Made by a program: the position numbers and the translations under genes
Shown here: piece after piece, positions 31,005-43,690 of the stretch
Layout of the letters: each line of letters begins with the position of its first letter
How positions within the stretch are numbered: position 1 is the stretch's first letter
Notes under the pieces: generated by a model
Told to the model about the DNA's origin: nothing
Seen by the model: only the letters and a program-made list of their open reading frames with translations
Database searches by the model: none
From: Sesamum alatum
Taxonomy: Eukaryota > Streptophyta > Magnoliopsida > Lamiales > Pedaliaceae
DNA: 64,000 nt
Assembly: GCA_034509735.1 (NCBI GenBank)
Contig: JACGWO010000004.1
Location: forward strand, 16,907,395 to 16,971,394
Direction of reading: 5' to 3'

Positions 31005-32222
31005 AATTCCGCCTTTTCTTTCACATTCCTTTTTCTTTTATTTCTCCATTCTTTGTATTATTCTCTTTCTCCTCCATTTTTTCCCAATATTTTCTTTCCG
31101 TCTCTTCTTTTTTTTTTATTTTTTCTCAAAAAAATTTGGAATGATGCAGTTGAATCATTTACTAATGAGGAAAATATTGCACGAATGATTCATCCAATCC
31201 TTTAATATGTGGTTCAAAGGTCTAGGAAAAAAATGGTTACTAAGGTTTGTATCTGGCTTAATGACAAAGAATAAGACTAAGGTTCAACGTGGCTACTAAG
31301 AGTATGGAATTTATGTAGGTTTTTCAGAAATTCAAAAGGGTTAATCCTAATTGCCCTTACTTTTCACTACACCTCATTCAACAGTGCGATCTCGACTTGT
31401 ATACCAGAGCAAGTTTTAGAAAAATAAACCATGCATGACAATAATACATCTGAAAAGATCATAGAGCATAATATCGTGGGTGTTCATAGGCTCAAAAGCT
31501 CACAAAAAAAAAAAAAGGGTTAATGTGCATTACTCTTGTGCACCATCCAAATCAAGACAATCACTGAATATGTAGAAGTATGAACCTTTCCTATTCATGT
31601 CAATTTTTAATTCTAATCCAAAGTGATTTCATAAGCTATGTCAATGCAATTTAATATTGGGAAGAAAATTGAACGTGAAATAGGGGTAGATGTAAAATCA
31701 TAACTAATCAAGTGGAATTCAATCACAACAAGTACCAAAAGCAATAAAAGTATTTTGTGCCCCAAACTCTTGAACATCCCCCACACCTAACGTCTACATT
31801 GCCCTAAGTGTAAGAAATACAATTCAAGGATAATTGGCAAAGATGAAAAATATGATGAGTTTAGAACTCTTTTTATAAAACAGAGAAAATATAAAAATAG
31901 TGCGGAGGATGGGGGGGGGGGGGAGGGGGTAAGCTAGAAACGCTTTTTCCCTTAAGACGTTGGCACAAGTTAAGTCTAAAGGGCTTCCATCTGAACAATT
32001 ATTTTCTTAAGCCCCATTTGAGGGTAAAATGTGTAGCGAATGACCATTAATTTTCTCTCTTCTTTGACCCACATTACTTTAAAAAACCATGACTTGTTTA
32101 TATAGAGCCATACGATACCCTGGATTTAAAGAGTATAGATAAGTGGGTTCTCAACAACTGAGGCCACTCTTCACTATAAATAGGCCTCGGTTTTGCTTCA
32201 TTTTCATTTAAGTGATTTTAAG
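31005..32222. other. unassigned stretch between copy 1 and a truncated LTR
   Basis: Begins with a C/T-rich segment (31005-31130), then AT-rich DNA with a G-run (31911-31928). No conserved coding sequence or element end was recognised. The pyrimidine-rich open frames at 30981-31205 are low complexity. Confidence 0.5.
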
Positions 32223-32728
32223 TGAAGGACAAGCGGATCTGCCCAGGAGCATGAGTAGAAGCAAGAGATGCAGAATTTAAGGATATTTAAAACGCATATC
32301 ATAATTAAACATACCAAGGGGTGTACCCTTGGGTGCTCAACCGGGCGTTTGATGTAGAATATGACAACTTAAATCAAGTATATCATATAGGGCACATAGA
32401 CACTCATAAAAAGAACTACATATAGATAAACGGCGGTTACCTTTGTAGTTATCTTCCGTGCACCGCTACTAGCATTGTTCCCTTTCAAATGGATGGCAAA
32501 CGCTCACCAAGATTCAAACGTATGAATCTTCTAACGTAGTCCATGCCACCACATCGGGAGAAGTCATGTTTTTCTTGCTAGAGAAAAACGAACCTAAGAA
32601 GATGAGATCAAGAAAAGGATTGCACTATCGAATTAGTGTATCCCTCTTAATCTAGATTTGTTCTTCAATTGATCTAGATCAATGAAGCAACAAAGTGAGC
32701 GGAGAGAGAGCAAGAGGCGGCCGAGAGT

Positions 32729-32774
<46 letters not shown>

Positions 32775-32913
32775 TGAGAGTTCTTCATCTTTTTCTAGGA
32801 AAAAGATGAATAATGATAATCCTCTTGTTGATGACTGTATATACTCATATATATACATCATTAATGTGATTATTGGAATGTGTCTAAGTTCATCTAAGAA
32901 TGTCTATATAATA
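32223..32913 (-). mobile_element. truncated family A LTR (first ~690 bp)
   Basis: Starts TGAAGGACAAGCGGATCTGC with the intact TG edge. It has a U5 inverted repeat (CCAAGGG/CCCTTGG near 32310-32330), then a (GA)n run at 32730-32771, and stops in mid-LTR where copy 2 of the composite starts. Its closest relative in this window is the truncated LTR at 59357-61315, so the two are a subfamily. Confidence 0.85.
32730..32771. repeat. (GA)n microsatellite inside LTR
   Basis: About 20 GA units in the R-U5 part of the truncated family A LTR. Confidence 0.95.
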
Positions 32914-33074
32914 TATTGAAAATATACAATTAATTCAATATAACAAATGCTCAATTTAAAAATAAATATTATAATTCATTCCCCACAATAGTAGTAATGT
33001 TGAATTTAAAAAATTATGAAAAAATGCATAATTTTAAAATAAATATTATAATGTATTCTCGACAATAGTAGTAA

Positions 33075-34330
33075 ATTGAATTTAAAAAATTATTTCAACC
33101 ACTCCACAACCGTCCCTTAGTTCTATTTCTGCAAATGCAACCATATTTCTAGGCAACTTCTGCACAGAGCTTTCCCAAGCTCCATATACCTCTTCTCGAG
33201 CTGCCTTCAAAGCTTGCCAAGCCTTATAATAAGAGACTTGAAACCAAATCGATCATTCACATTCAGCTGGACATACTTGATGTCATATACTGGGTCTTGA
33301 CGAACCATACCAAGCAAATGTGTTGCAATCATACTATTATTCGAGTTACGATGGTAAACACAAATCTCATTCATTAGGCATGTATGCGGTCCCATGTACT
33401 TGGTAATCTTAAATAATCTCATGTTGGACTTGAATATCCCTTATAGCATCCAATTGCACCCACTCCCTGCATCAATTTTGCATGCAACATTTCACAGTTT
33501 TGGTTTGCTCTCAACCACATGGTATTCTCGTCTTGCAAAATGCACTGAGAAATCTTGGACACTCGCTTTCAAGTGGTCTTTATTCTTGAAAACCATTCCA
33601 CATGTGAGCCCTCCAGTGTTTCGGTCGTAAAAATTACCCCAATTACTAGTGGGGATATTGAACGAGTCAACGGGTACCTCTAGATGTGCTGTATTGAAAA
33701 TGGAACAACATGATATAGAGAAGGTGGTTCCAATATGGCGGGCATGTCGAAATCTATTGCCTCTTGTTGTTGGCTTGTCGCTCATTACCATTACCTCCAA
33801 GCACATCCAACATAATTGGAATGCTGACTTCATCATCATTTTCAGGATTATCATCAATTTGACCCTCTACTTCAACCTTATATGGTTCTGAGTCCATCGG
33901 ATCATTATTTAAGAAACAATCGGCTTCTGGGTCAACATTCAAATACTCATTATCTTGTTGGTTGTATGTAGATGAACCTGCATAATATTCATTAATTCCA
34001 ACCCTGCCCATCGCTTGAGTTATCGCTGGGAAGCTGAGTGAATCATGTATTAACATAGACATGTATGTTTCCCACTCACCAACAAATGGGTCATTTGGTA
34101 TAATATTTTCATAAACTTTCTCTGCCCAACAAAATATCTCCGGGCACATATCCATTCACCAGAGTGAAAAAATTTGTACATCTCGATCTGTCTTAATTGG
34201 CAACACCATCTCCCGTCGTCTAGCAGCATTATATGTTGTGTATTTCAAATATATTTGTAACTTAAAATTACCCTACAGAGGCCGAGTTTTTCATACAAAA
34301 TCGACTCCAGTTCAACAAATATAGTATTAC
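33075..34330 (-). pseudogene. Mutator-like (MULE) transposase N-terminal remnant, copy 2
   Basis: Same content as 13130-14470, with its own indels. The pieces are QDPVYDIKYVQLNVNDRFGF (33207-33422), the MuDR-type region GMVFKNKDHLKASVQDFSVH followed by REYHVVESKPKL (33492-33857), and VEKVYENI-like and PFVGEWETYMSMLIHDSLSF upstream (33754-34155). The catalytic domain is absent at the same point as in copy 1, so the truncation predates the duplication. Confidence 0.8.
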
Positions 34331-35351
34331 AACATATTTTCATAAATCCGACTGGAGGCCGATCATAACTCACACAATCATATGAATTAATTCATTGACC
34401 TCCAAAATATATAACAATATTAATATTGTTTTGCTATGCTAAATCTTCACTATAAAATAAAATATATATGAAAAAAAACTGAGTTAATAACAATGTCACT
34501 ACGAAAACAACCAAATGCATAAACATAAGAAAATTTTAGTAAAACTAAGTTACTATATTAGTCTTGATTAGAAAAATCTTTGATGGACATTCGTCCGCTG
34601 CCGCCCGTTTCCACCAAAAATAGGAAAAAAAAAATCTCCGCTGGAACTGAGATTTTTTTCGCAGGAAAACAAGCACAATGAGGATGAAGGGTGGGTATTA
34701 ATACATAAAAGATTGCAATTACAAATATTGAATTTGTGAAATTAATGGGAAGCATGCGTCCCATCCGATGGGCTGACTTGTCAAAATCGGTTTTACAAAC
34801 CTTGGTTCTTGATTCATGCATGCGTCAAACCGCTGAAACCTTGTTGGTTTCAGCGATATTTTTTTTAAGTATCAGAACCGCTATATGAAAAAATAACACT
34901 TTTCAAATCATGCTATTTTTGTTTTTTTTTTTTAAGTTTTTATATTATTAAATAATTTTGCTCTTTAAATGAGCCCTAATTGGGTCCATTTTTAAACCCA
35001 AACCCAGCCCATGGACCAGCCTTGTTGTGGCCCGGATGTGCCTGTTTATTTTTTCTATAAAATTGAGGTGTTTATTAATAAATTTATTATTTGAAAAAAA
35101 AGTTAAGACTATAACATGAAATCTATAATAATTGATTCACAAGCTTATAATAATAAACTTTGATGATAACAAATTCAAAAAGCATTTAAAATGAACTTTG
35201 AAAAAAGTAAACGACGAGTATTAATAAATGAAATTACTAAAACTTTAGAAGTAGAACAAGAAAAATGAAAAAAATTAGAGTTTCAACAATATAAAAAACC
35301 TACTAGAATAGTCAATTTAGAATAATAAATAAAAATTATATGCCATGAATT
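34331..35351. other. non-coding flank between MULE remnant and hAT element, copy 2
   Basis: AT-rich counterpart of 14471-15494. No coding sequence is recognised. Confidence 0.4.
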
Positions 35352-35481
35352 CAGGGGCGAAGCCAAGCCTTGTTGAGCCCATGCGGCCGACAGGGCTTGG
35401 CTCTGGGCCAGCCCATTGCACTATGCCCTTAATTGTTATATATATATATATGTATGTATGTATGTATGTTAAAGTGGGCTT

Positions 35482-37479
35482 TGAAAGAAATCGGTGGATC
35501 GTCCCGGGAATTGCGCGAATGCGGAAGCGCGATAAAAATAAACATACAAAAATTAAAGCATGCTTTTAATTTAAAAGAACACGCTCAAGGGGTGTGCCCT
35601 TGAGGTTCCCGGGCGTTCGGTGTATCTCATGATCATAAAGCATGTAAAGAAATCATTGAGGCCATAGAGTTGAAAATTAAAGAGGGACGAAAAAGTAAAA
35701 CGAGACCTACCCGTTGTCGTTTTCGTCTTCAACGGCTACTCGCGTTGTTCCCCGTTTTGCACCGAGATCTCGTTCTTGAGACCCTCCAAATCGTGACACA
35801 CGATCCACCCACGTATCTTGCATGTCGTGCTAGCAACGAACAAGTGTATAATTTTTGGAGTGGATGAATCAACAACACGTTATCAATTAACGGTATTGAT
35901 TCATCTAAGTTCTAATGTTCCAAGAACAAAAGAATTAAGAAAAAATATTTTCTTGTTAGAGAGAGACGGGCGGACGAGAGGTGAGGAGAGGGGAGAGTGT
36001 GTGTTGTGTGTGTGATTTCAAGAATCATCATCCTTCAATTGTTTGGAGGCTAGAGGTTTATATAGAGGAGGAGTTTAATCCTCTTTAAACTCCAACTCTA
36101 AGAGCTCTAATTTGACTAGGATTTTGACCTAGTCAAAGTCCTAGTCAAACTAGTGTTTGACCTAGTCAAACGAATCCTAGCCTTCCATCTCCCCTTTCCA
36201 TCTCAACCGTTGATTTTAATTTAATGGAATATTTAAATCCCATTAAATATTCCAAAAGGCTAAAAGAATAAATATAATATAATAAATAAATATTAATATT
36301 TATTCTAAGCCCATTAAATCAACCCTTTAATAAATCCTATTTATTAATTTAATTCCCTTTATCAAATATAAGGAATTAATTTCTCCAAGAAAATATAGGA
36401 CCCGATTAAATCTAAATTTAATCATTCCTTTACTCCAATATTTAATCCCAAATTAAATATTAAGTGTGTGTGGATAGTGTGTGACTCTTTAGGTTCACCA
36501 TTCAGCTAGACTTGGTCGGATTCCTAGAATCCGCCCGTTACCATGGGTGGCCATCTAGCAACGGTCCATGGCACTAGAGACTAGGTGAAATATTCGGGGA
36601 TGAACATTTAGGCTCTAACAGTACACTTGTCCTTCTATCTTCGGTCTCATCACTTAGGGTCTAGGGCACGGAAAATGCAGGTACCCATTTTGGACCTAAG
36701 TGTCGGTCTGTCCTTACTAAACGCCGCAAAGGAAACCTTTCCCTTCTGTTCAGTTACTGTGGCCACAGATTTTAGGGACAAGACACAGAGCATACATGAG
36801 ACTCAACTGTCAATACCTCTTGAAAGGAGACGGATCCTTTCTTGGAAACTACTGTCACTTTGTACACACGAGCTGCACTAGACATGGCTTATGACTACTC
36901 AAGAGTATTTTGGCAATCTCTCACCATATCTAAGATATAGACCTGATGCACAGGTAAACTCAGCAGTTCCTCAAGTCAAAGGACTTGGCCTGTATCGTTG
37001 GAACCGGGAATACACGTCATACCTTGCTGACCATACTCAAGGTCCTCCGTAAGAAGGTTCCCGCAAGTCACCTCAGTCAGCTGCTTCCTAGCATGCTGAC
37101 CCACTAACACTGCTTAGACGACCTTCGTCACCCGTCGATGAAATACGACAGCAGATGCTTAGTGCAAGTCTCAAAGGGAATCCCGGTACCCATCTTCGGG
37201 ATTCCTTGACTTGGAGATTTCCGGACTGATTCGGTGAGACTGATTTCATGGACCTACCTCCAAGCGTAGTCCCACTCCCCGAAATCGTTTCTCAGTCCGT
37301 GGGCTTTGTTTGCGTAGTGAACAGAAATGTAAACGCAGATAAGTGAACGTAAACAAAGTATTGCCATATGAATTTTCACTTCTTTATTCATAAATGGTTT
37401 TATCAAATACCAAAAAATTGTCTAGACATAGGTTACATATTCTTGCCAAAATTGGCTTACATGGTCACCTATTCTAACA
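35482..37479 (-). repeat. 3' LTR of element B
   Basis: 1998 bp. U5 inverted repeat at 35584-35604 (arms CTCAAGGG and CCCTTGAG), TATATAAA on the minus strand at 36057-36064, palindrome CTGTGGCCACAG at 36757-36768. It retains the 86 bases (about 35958-36043) that are missing from the 5' LTR. Confidence 0.96.
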
Positions 37480-37494
37480 ATCTCCCACTTGACC
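37480..37494 (-). other. polypurine tract of element B
   Basis: On the minus strand, CAAGTGGGAGAT abuts the 3' LTR start TGTTAG, the usual plant copia polypurine tract. Confidence 0.88.
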
Positions 37495-37495
37495 T

Positions 37496-37885
37496 TTAAA
37501 GCCAATTGCCCATATGCTTAATCCCCATCTTCTCAAGATGTTGCGTATGAGCGCTCTGCGACATAGGCTTTGTCAGCGGGTCTGCTGTGTTGTCTGCCGA
37601 GTTGACTCGGTCCATCCGGACGTCACCTCTTCCTACCATTTCTCTAAGAAGATGGTAGCATCTAAGAATGTATTTGGAACGGTGATGAGATCTCGGTTCC
37701 TTTGCTTGCGCTATAGCGCCGTTGTTATCACAGAAGATGACAACAGGCTCGGCGATGCTAGGCACCACACCCAACTCTTGGATGTAGTTTCTCATCCAAA
37801 CCGCTTCCTTAGCAGCTTCTGAAGCTGCTATGTATTCAGCTTCTGTGGTGGAGTCAGCAATGGTTGCTTGCTTGAACTTTTCCAA
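37496..37885 (-). pseudogene. element B RNase H
   Basis: A 129-codon open frame with QATIADSTTEAEYIAASEAA, VVIFCDNNGAIAQAKEPRSH and the C-terminal block SADNTADPLTKPMSQSAHTQ. This is the best preserved RNase H in the window and essentially complete to the natural C-terminus, though the connection to RT is frame-shifted at about 37885-37946. Its context is the polyprotein end directly before the polypurine tract. Confidence 0.9.
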
Positions 37886-37945
37886 GCTACTACTCCTCCA
37901 TTGAGTTTGAATACGTACCCCGATTGAGACTTGGCATCTTCGTCA

Positions 37946-39428
37946 TCAGACTGGAAGTTTAGCGTCGCTAAAGCCTTCCAGAATTAGTTCTCCATTGCCG
38001 TAGACTAGGAACATGTCCTTAGTCCTCCTTAGGTACTTAAGGATGCCCTTAACAGCATTCCAATGTGCCTCTCCTGCACAGGACTGATAACTGCTTGTTA
38101 CGCTCAAAGCGTATGCAATGTCAGGCCTATTGCAGTGGACCGCATATTGTATGCTACCTACGGCAGAAGCATAGGGGATGACCTTCATCCTTTCAAGTTC
38201 CTCATCAGTTTGTGGGGACTGTTTCTTGGATAACTTGATCCCATGCCTCATTGGAAGGAATCCTCGTTTGGAGTTGTCCATTCGATATCTCTTTAGGACT
38301 TTCTCCATATACGAGTTTTGGGTGAGTCCTAACATCCTTTTAGATCTGTCCCTGACAATCTGGATGCCTAGGATGTAGGAGGCTTCACCCAAGTCCTTCA
38401 TGGAAAACTGGGTTGACAACCATGCTTTTGTGTTTCCTAACATTCTAACGTCATTACCAATGAGCAGAATGTCATCCACATAAAGCACTAGGAACACTAT
38501 TGAGCTCCCACTGACCTTCTTGTATACACAAGGGTCGAATTCGTTTTTGATGAAGTCATAACCCCGTATTACTTCATCAAAGCGAATGTTCCACTTCGGG
38601 AGGCTTGTTTGAGGCCATAGATGGACTTCTGGAAACGACAGACTTTCTGCTCTTCTCCAGTGACCGTGAAACCCTGCGGCTGATCCATATAGATCTCTTC
38701 TTCAATGAAACCGTTGAGGAAGGCCGTTTTCACGTCCATCTGCCATATCTCATAGTCATACCATGCTGCTATGGCGAGGAGAATCCGAATGGACTTAGCC
38801 ATGGCTACTGGCGAGTAGGTATCCTCAAAATCGACCCCGGGTCGTTGAGTGTATCCCTTAGCTACAAGCCTAGCCTTAAAGGTTGTGACTTCTCCATCAA
38901 CGCAAGTTTGCGCTTGTAGACCCACTTACAGCCGACTGGCTTAACACCTTTCGGTGGATCTACAAGACTCCAGACTTTGTTCTCGCTCATGGAGTCCATT
39001 TCGGCTTTCATGGCCTCAAGCCATTTCCCAGAGTCGATGTCAGACATCGCTTCTCCATACGTCTTAGGATCGTTATCCAAAAGATCGGTCGCACCTAGAA
39101 AGCCATATCTCACTGGAGGTCTGGACTCTCTAGTGGACCTACGGAGAACGGGAACGTCAGTGGTGACTGTAGGCGCTGACTGTATCGGAGCCGGCGGTTC
39201 AGGAACCGGGACTGGCTGTTCCTGAGGCTGTCCTTCATGCCTAGCATGTTGGACTTCTCGAGGTTGGTCAGCCCTTCGGCTGTTAATCCTGAATCCTCTA
39301 AGTGAGGGTTCCGCGGCCTCCTCTGATGGCTGGATTCCATCACTTGATTCCTCAAGGATCAGCTCATCAGGTTGGATATCCTCCGGGAAGCCTTGCTCCA
39401 AGAATACTGCATTTCTTGAAACAAACAC
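37946..39428 (-). pseudogene. element B reverse transcriptase region
   Basis: Three overlapping frames cover the whole domain. 38862-39428 holds the post-integrase linker and KGVKPVGCKWVYKRKL. 38569-38925 holds ARLVAKGYTQRPGVDFEDTY, WQMDVKTAFLNGFIEEEIYM and SIYGLKQASR. 37946-38497 holds the catalytic LYVDDILLIGND, RGFLPMRHGIKLSKKQ and SAVGSIQYAVHCNRPDIAYA. At least two single-base indels break the frame, one at about 38900 and one right after the GLKQASRS block near 38585. All motifs are otherwise present, so the decay is recent. Confidence 0.92.
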
Positions 39429-39454
39429 CTTTGTTCCAAGGGGTCATAAAAGTA

Positions 39455-39508
39455 ATAACCCGCAGTTTCTTTATAAAAGTAATAACCCGCAGTTTCTTTA
39501 GGGTATCC
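39455..39508. repeat. 27-bp tandem duplication in element B pol
   Basis: The unit ATAAAAGTAATAACCCGCAG plus TTTCTTT occurs twice in a row. It duplicates nine codons in frame (KETAGYYFY) in the linker after integrase; the corresponding place in element A has one unit. Confidence 0.9.
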
Positions 39509-39552
39509 AACGAACCTGCATAAGCTAGACCTAGATTCTAACTTATCTCCCA

Positions 39553-40223
39553 CTAACCTCTTGATGATGCGGGGCTACCCCACACTTTCAAGTAGTTGTA
39601 GGATGCAGGCTTGCCGTGCCATATCTCATATGGCGTTTGGGCCAATGTACTAGTAGGCGCTAAATTCAACAATTTGGCCGCCGTTTCTAGTGCGTAGCCC
39701 CAAAACGATAAGAGCAATTTGGTAAAACTCATCATGGACCGAACCATGTCCAACAGAGTTCGATTCCTCCTTTCAGAAACACCATTTAACTGCGGTGTTC
39801 CTGGAGGTGTCCATTATGATATTATACCATGTTCTTTTAGATAATCTAGGAACTCCGTACTAAGGTATTCACCGCCTCGGTCTGACCGAAGGATTTTAAT
39901 TTTGCAGTTGGTTTTGGTTCTCCACTTCAAGTCTGAATTCTTTAAACCTCTCAAGAGCTTCAGACTTGTACCTCATTAGGTAAACATAACCATACTGTAA
40001 ATGATCATCGGTAAAGGTTATGAAGTAGGAAAAACCCACCTCGGGCCTGCGTCCTTAGTGGTCCACATACGTCTGTATGGACCAAGTCTAACAGACCTGT
40101 GGCAAGCCTGCTTTGTCCTACAAAGGGCTTCTTGGTCATTTTCCCTCTTAGACAGGACTCACAAGTTGGTAGATCGCTCAAGTCCCCAACCTCTAGGTTC
40201 TTTGAGTCTACCAACCTTTTCAT
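39553..40223 (-). pseudogene. element B integrase
   Basis: Pieces are CESCLRGKMTKKPFVGQSRL and LVHTDVCGPLRTQARGG (40005-40223), then broken frames across the second Asp region (KYKSEA... near 39980), then DMVRSMMSFTKLLLSFWGYA (39553-39753). The zinc-binding half and first catalytic Asp are readable; the central core is frame-shifted. It is more damaged than element A integrase. Confidence 0.85.
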
Positions 40224-40289
40224 CTTATCTTGGGATATGTGACCTAGCCTAGCGTACCACAGACGTGCGTTCCTATTATTATCTAATTT

Positions 40290-40961
40290 TCATTTGTGTT
40301 GTGCATTGAGGAAGAAATTCGTTTGTTGCAAGATATAGAGTCCGTTATGCAACGTACCAAGTAGATGAGCATTTCCACACCTCATCAAATAAAAGCAATT
40401 TTTATTGATTCTAAACTCATAACCACTATTGTCCAACAATGGAATGGAAATGATGTTTTTAATCATACTGGGTACAAAATAAACTTGCTCTAAATCTATG
40501 CTAATACTATCACTAATCACTAGAGTGGCGGATCCTACTGCTTCTGCCGAGATGGCCTTGCCATTCCCAAGCTTCAGGATCATGTCCCCGCTACCCAGTT
40601 TTCTGCTTCTTTTCAACACCTGCAAGTCATTGCAAATGTGAGCTCCACAGCCGGTATCTAATACCCAAGAGGCAGAACTAGTGACCATATTAACCTCAAT
40701 CACATATATACCTTGGTTCGAGAAGAGTTTGGGGCACTCTCTCTTCCAATGCCCTTTCTCACGGCAGTTGATACATATGTCATATGCCTTCGACTGTTGC
40801 TTGGAGACAACCTTTCCCTTTCCTTTGCCTTTCCCCTCTTTGGCAATGGGAACACTCTTAGTGTTCGTAGCTGCTTTGACGGCCTTTCCCTTCCCTTTCT
40901 TCTTCTTCCAACGTTCGGCACCCTTGCCTTTCGTATTAGAAGTCAAAGCACCTCCAAACAA
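40290..40961 (-). pseudogene. element B gag C-terminus (zinc knuckle) and protease
   Basis: A 223-codon frame with a Lys-rich linker (ERWKKKKGKGK), zinc knuckle CINCREKGHWKREC (all four ligands) and the protease motif WVLDTGCGAHICND, followed by YFVPSMIKNIISIPLLDNSG. It overlaps the upstream gag frame by 19 bases, and one small indel near 40950 accounts for the shift. Confidence 0.92.
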
Positions 40962-41572
40962 TACGAAGGCGTGGACTTCTTAGTCGTTGCCTCGTATTGC
41001 ACCAACATATTGATCAACTCATGAATGCCCTTCTCAAGTGCGTTCATGTTGTAGTTGACGATAAATTGGTCAAAGGAGGGTGGGAGTGACTGAAGGATCA
41101 CATCTATGTACGTTTCATTATCGAGACCTGCCTTTAGGTCCTCGAGCTTTTCCACCAGGGTAAGCATTTTAACCCCGTGCTCTTGTACAGAGGATCCTTC
41201 TGTCATTTTCATTCCAAAGAACGCCTTGGTCGCGACACACCTAGTATGCCGGTCCTGGACTGCATAACAATCCTTAAGGCGAGCCATAATGGAAGGGACA
41301 TCGTCTAGCCTTTCATATTGCTTCTGAATCTCATTGGTCATCGAAGAAAGTATGATGCTACGGACCTTCCGGTTATCCTTATGCCAAGTCTCGAACGTCT
41401 CACGTTCTTCTGGCGTGGATCCTTTCGGTAAGGTCCTAGAGAGAGGCTCGTCCATGACGTAGCCTTGGTTCTCGAAATCTAGGACTATCCTGAGATTGCG
41501 CAACCAGTCGTTGTAGTTTGTTCCATTGAATTTGTTTGTCTCAAGAATGGTGGAAAGTGGGTTCTTAAACAT
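40943..41572 (-). pseudogene. element B gag N-terminal part
   Basis: Starts MFKNPLSTILETNKFNGTNY at 41572 and runs 209 codons through the capsid-like domain (WLRNLRIVLDFENQGYVMDE, QKQYERLDDVPSIMARLKDC, LPPSFDQFIVNYNMNALEKG). It is the most complete gag N-terminal part here and is close to family A gag. It ends in a frameshifted tail and continues in the 40290-40961 frame. Confidence 0.93.
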
Positions 41573-42019
41573 TTAAAATCTACATTTTAGAAAACAGCAC
41601 ACGATCAACAGAAAATAAAAGACGGTGGTTTGATAAAGTAATTAAATGCATGGACTTTAGTCATTTAATCCTCCCACTATTTATACGAAAACACGGTACT
41701 CTCAAACGTGATTTTCGGGAAATCCTTTTCAAGTGGGCTTGGGATCCACAGCGATTTTTTCCCGTACCCCGCTTTTATGATTCGCATGGAAAAGATCCTG
41801 TGGGAGGTATTCCATACTATTCTCGTTCCACGATATTCCCAAGATTATTGCCTCACCTTTTCACATGATCCCGAGGACTCCAAGCGAATCATGTTAATTG
41901 GGCGTTAGACCCAACCCAATCGACCGAGCCACGGATCCACTGGTACCCCCCACGACTCGTGAGACAGGTAGCAGCAGCCCGTTTTTCGTTCATGACATAA
42001 TGCAGCTTCCTTTAAGTAT

Positions 42020-42053
42020 AATAACGTGCCACGACTCGTGAGACCACGCTATT
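42020..42053 (-). other. leader hairpin with palindromic loop, element B
   Basis: Arms AATAACGTG (42020-42028) and CACGCTATT (42045-42053) pair at all nine positions in the sense RNA, one as a G-U pair. The 16-base loop contains CACGACTCGTG. The arm sequence differs from element A at several positions while pairing is kept, which is covariation. Confidence 0.65.
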
Positions 42054-43089
42054 GACCCAAAGCAGCTTCCTCACTATGCCATGGATTGGAAGGCATGGAC
42101 AAACTCCTAGAGTTTATGTCCACTTTGTCTAGGGTCTAATATTTTGACATTGGTCCAACCAATGTGAGAGTAAGAAATGACCGAGATCTCAAATAATTAA
42201 ATATCTACACATATATCCATAACGCGTAAATAAACCATCCATAGCAGTTATACGATAAATAAACAACCCATTCATCCATCATCACAACCACATGCAAAAA
42301 TTAAAGCCTAGCACGCCCCTGTTGGATGATCACGAGCCCGAATCCTATGCGACCCACTGACCCCGAATCTATGGTCAATCTAGGGTTGGTCCTATACTAT
42401 TACATTAATAGTAACCCAATCATCATGCTGATGGGCCTTGGTCTCTTTTTCTCTTTCTTCACTTCATGGAAAACTCCAAGGGACCTCCTGTCTGGGCTCT
42501 CCATGTGGTCCTTCCTTCTTCTCCACCAATTACAAAAAGAAACCTCACTCCTAGTCTACTCTCATTACATATTAAAAATTAGAAACCCCAGCGAAAACCC
42601 GGGGGGAGTACATAAGGAGGGAGGTAGAATGCCTTATTATTCCAAGGCAACTAGAAAGAGAGAAGGAGAAAGCAGTAAAAGAGGCACACAGGCCCAACAG
42701 AAAATAAACCATACATCCGGTCTAGGGCTCGCGACCATCCATTTCAATTCAACACACATAATCACATGATCCAATCATATAATTACAATATACTAACAAC
42801 ATATGATTTCCAATCATAAATATCCAAAATAATAAATGAATATCTGCACAACGTGTGAAAAATAAAACAAAAATATTGGTAATAATATTTTCTCGTTTTA
42901 GGAAAACCTTTCCTCATTATTTTAAGTAAAATAACCCCGTGATTCCAAATCCAATTTATTTTACTCCTAAAATAATGTCTTTAGAAAAAATAGGCATAAT
43001 TGAATCAAAAAACGATTTTTCAGAATTAACTCAAAATTAAAACTGAAAATAATTAAAAAAATAAAAGAAAAAACACTGCTACGGTTTGA

Positions 43090-43690
43090 AACCCTAGCAG
43101 CAGCAGCCGCCGCCGCCGCCACGGCAGCGGCCCGCCGGCACGCGCACAGGGCAGCAGGCTCAGCCTGCCAACCCTGCGCGCGCGCAGGCACTACCTGGCT
43201 GGGCGCGCGCGCCTGGCCGGCAGTGCGCTGCGCGGCCTGGCATTCCGGCAGGCCGGCGCGCGCGCAGGCTCCCTTGCCTTGCGCGCGCGCTGGCCTGCTG
43301 GCTGCCGGCCGTGCCGTGCGCAGTGCGCGCGTAGACGCGCATTGGGAACGCCTGCCGGGCGCGAGCGCGCAGACTCCTCCGTCTGCGTGCGCGCGCGCCT
43401 GGAGGCGCTGCCCAGAGCCCGTCCGCGCGCGGACTCGCAGGCGCGCAGCCTTGCGCGTGCGCGCGCGCATGAACGCGCATGCCGGGCGCGCGCGCGCATG
43501 AACGCGCATAAGGTGTCTCCGCGCGCGCGCGCCTGCGCGCAACCTTCGTGGCTGCGCGCAACCTTCGTGGCTGCGCGCTGCCCTGCGCGACCGGCTGGGC
43601 GGGCTCGCACAGGCCTCCCTTGCCTGCGTGCGTCTGCCCTGCCGGCAGCGTGCGGCTGCGCGCGGCCAGCCCTCCCGGCTGGCCGGCTGC
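43090..43690. other. GC-rich, CG-alternating block in element B leader
   Basis: About 600 bp dense in CGCGCG tracts and CpG. It includes the hairpin modules AGGC-tccctt-GCCT at 43266-43279 and CAGGC-ctccctt-GCCTG at 43620-43636, flanked by complementary GC repeats. It contrasts sharply with AT-rich DNA on both sides. Confidence 0.9.

Noticed and set aside
30981..31205. Phe/Leu/Ser-rich frame that could be read as a membrane protein
   Set aside because: It starts in family C RNase H remnant and runs through a T/C-rich low-complexity tract, with no signal of coding constraint.
31909..31929. G-run (also near 63031) as possible functional G-quadruplex
   Set aside because: An uninterrupted homopolymer in AT-rich non-coding DNA is better explained by slippage or assembly uncertainty.
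36627..36881. 84-codon plus-strand frame in family B LTRs (also 44966-45220)
   Set aside because: Present in both LTRs of element B only because they are recent copies of one template; antisense to the element and without recognisable motif.
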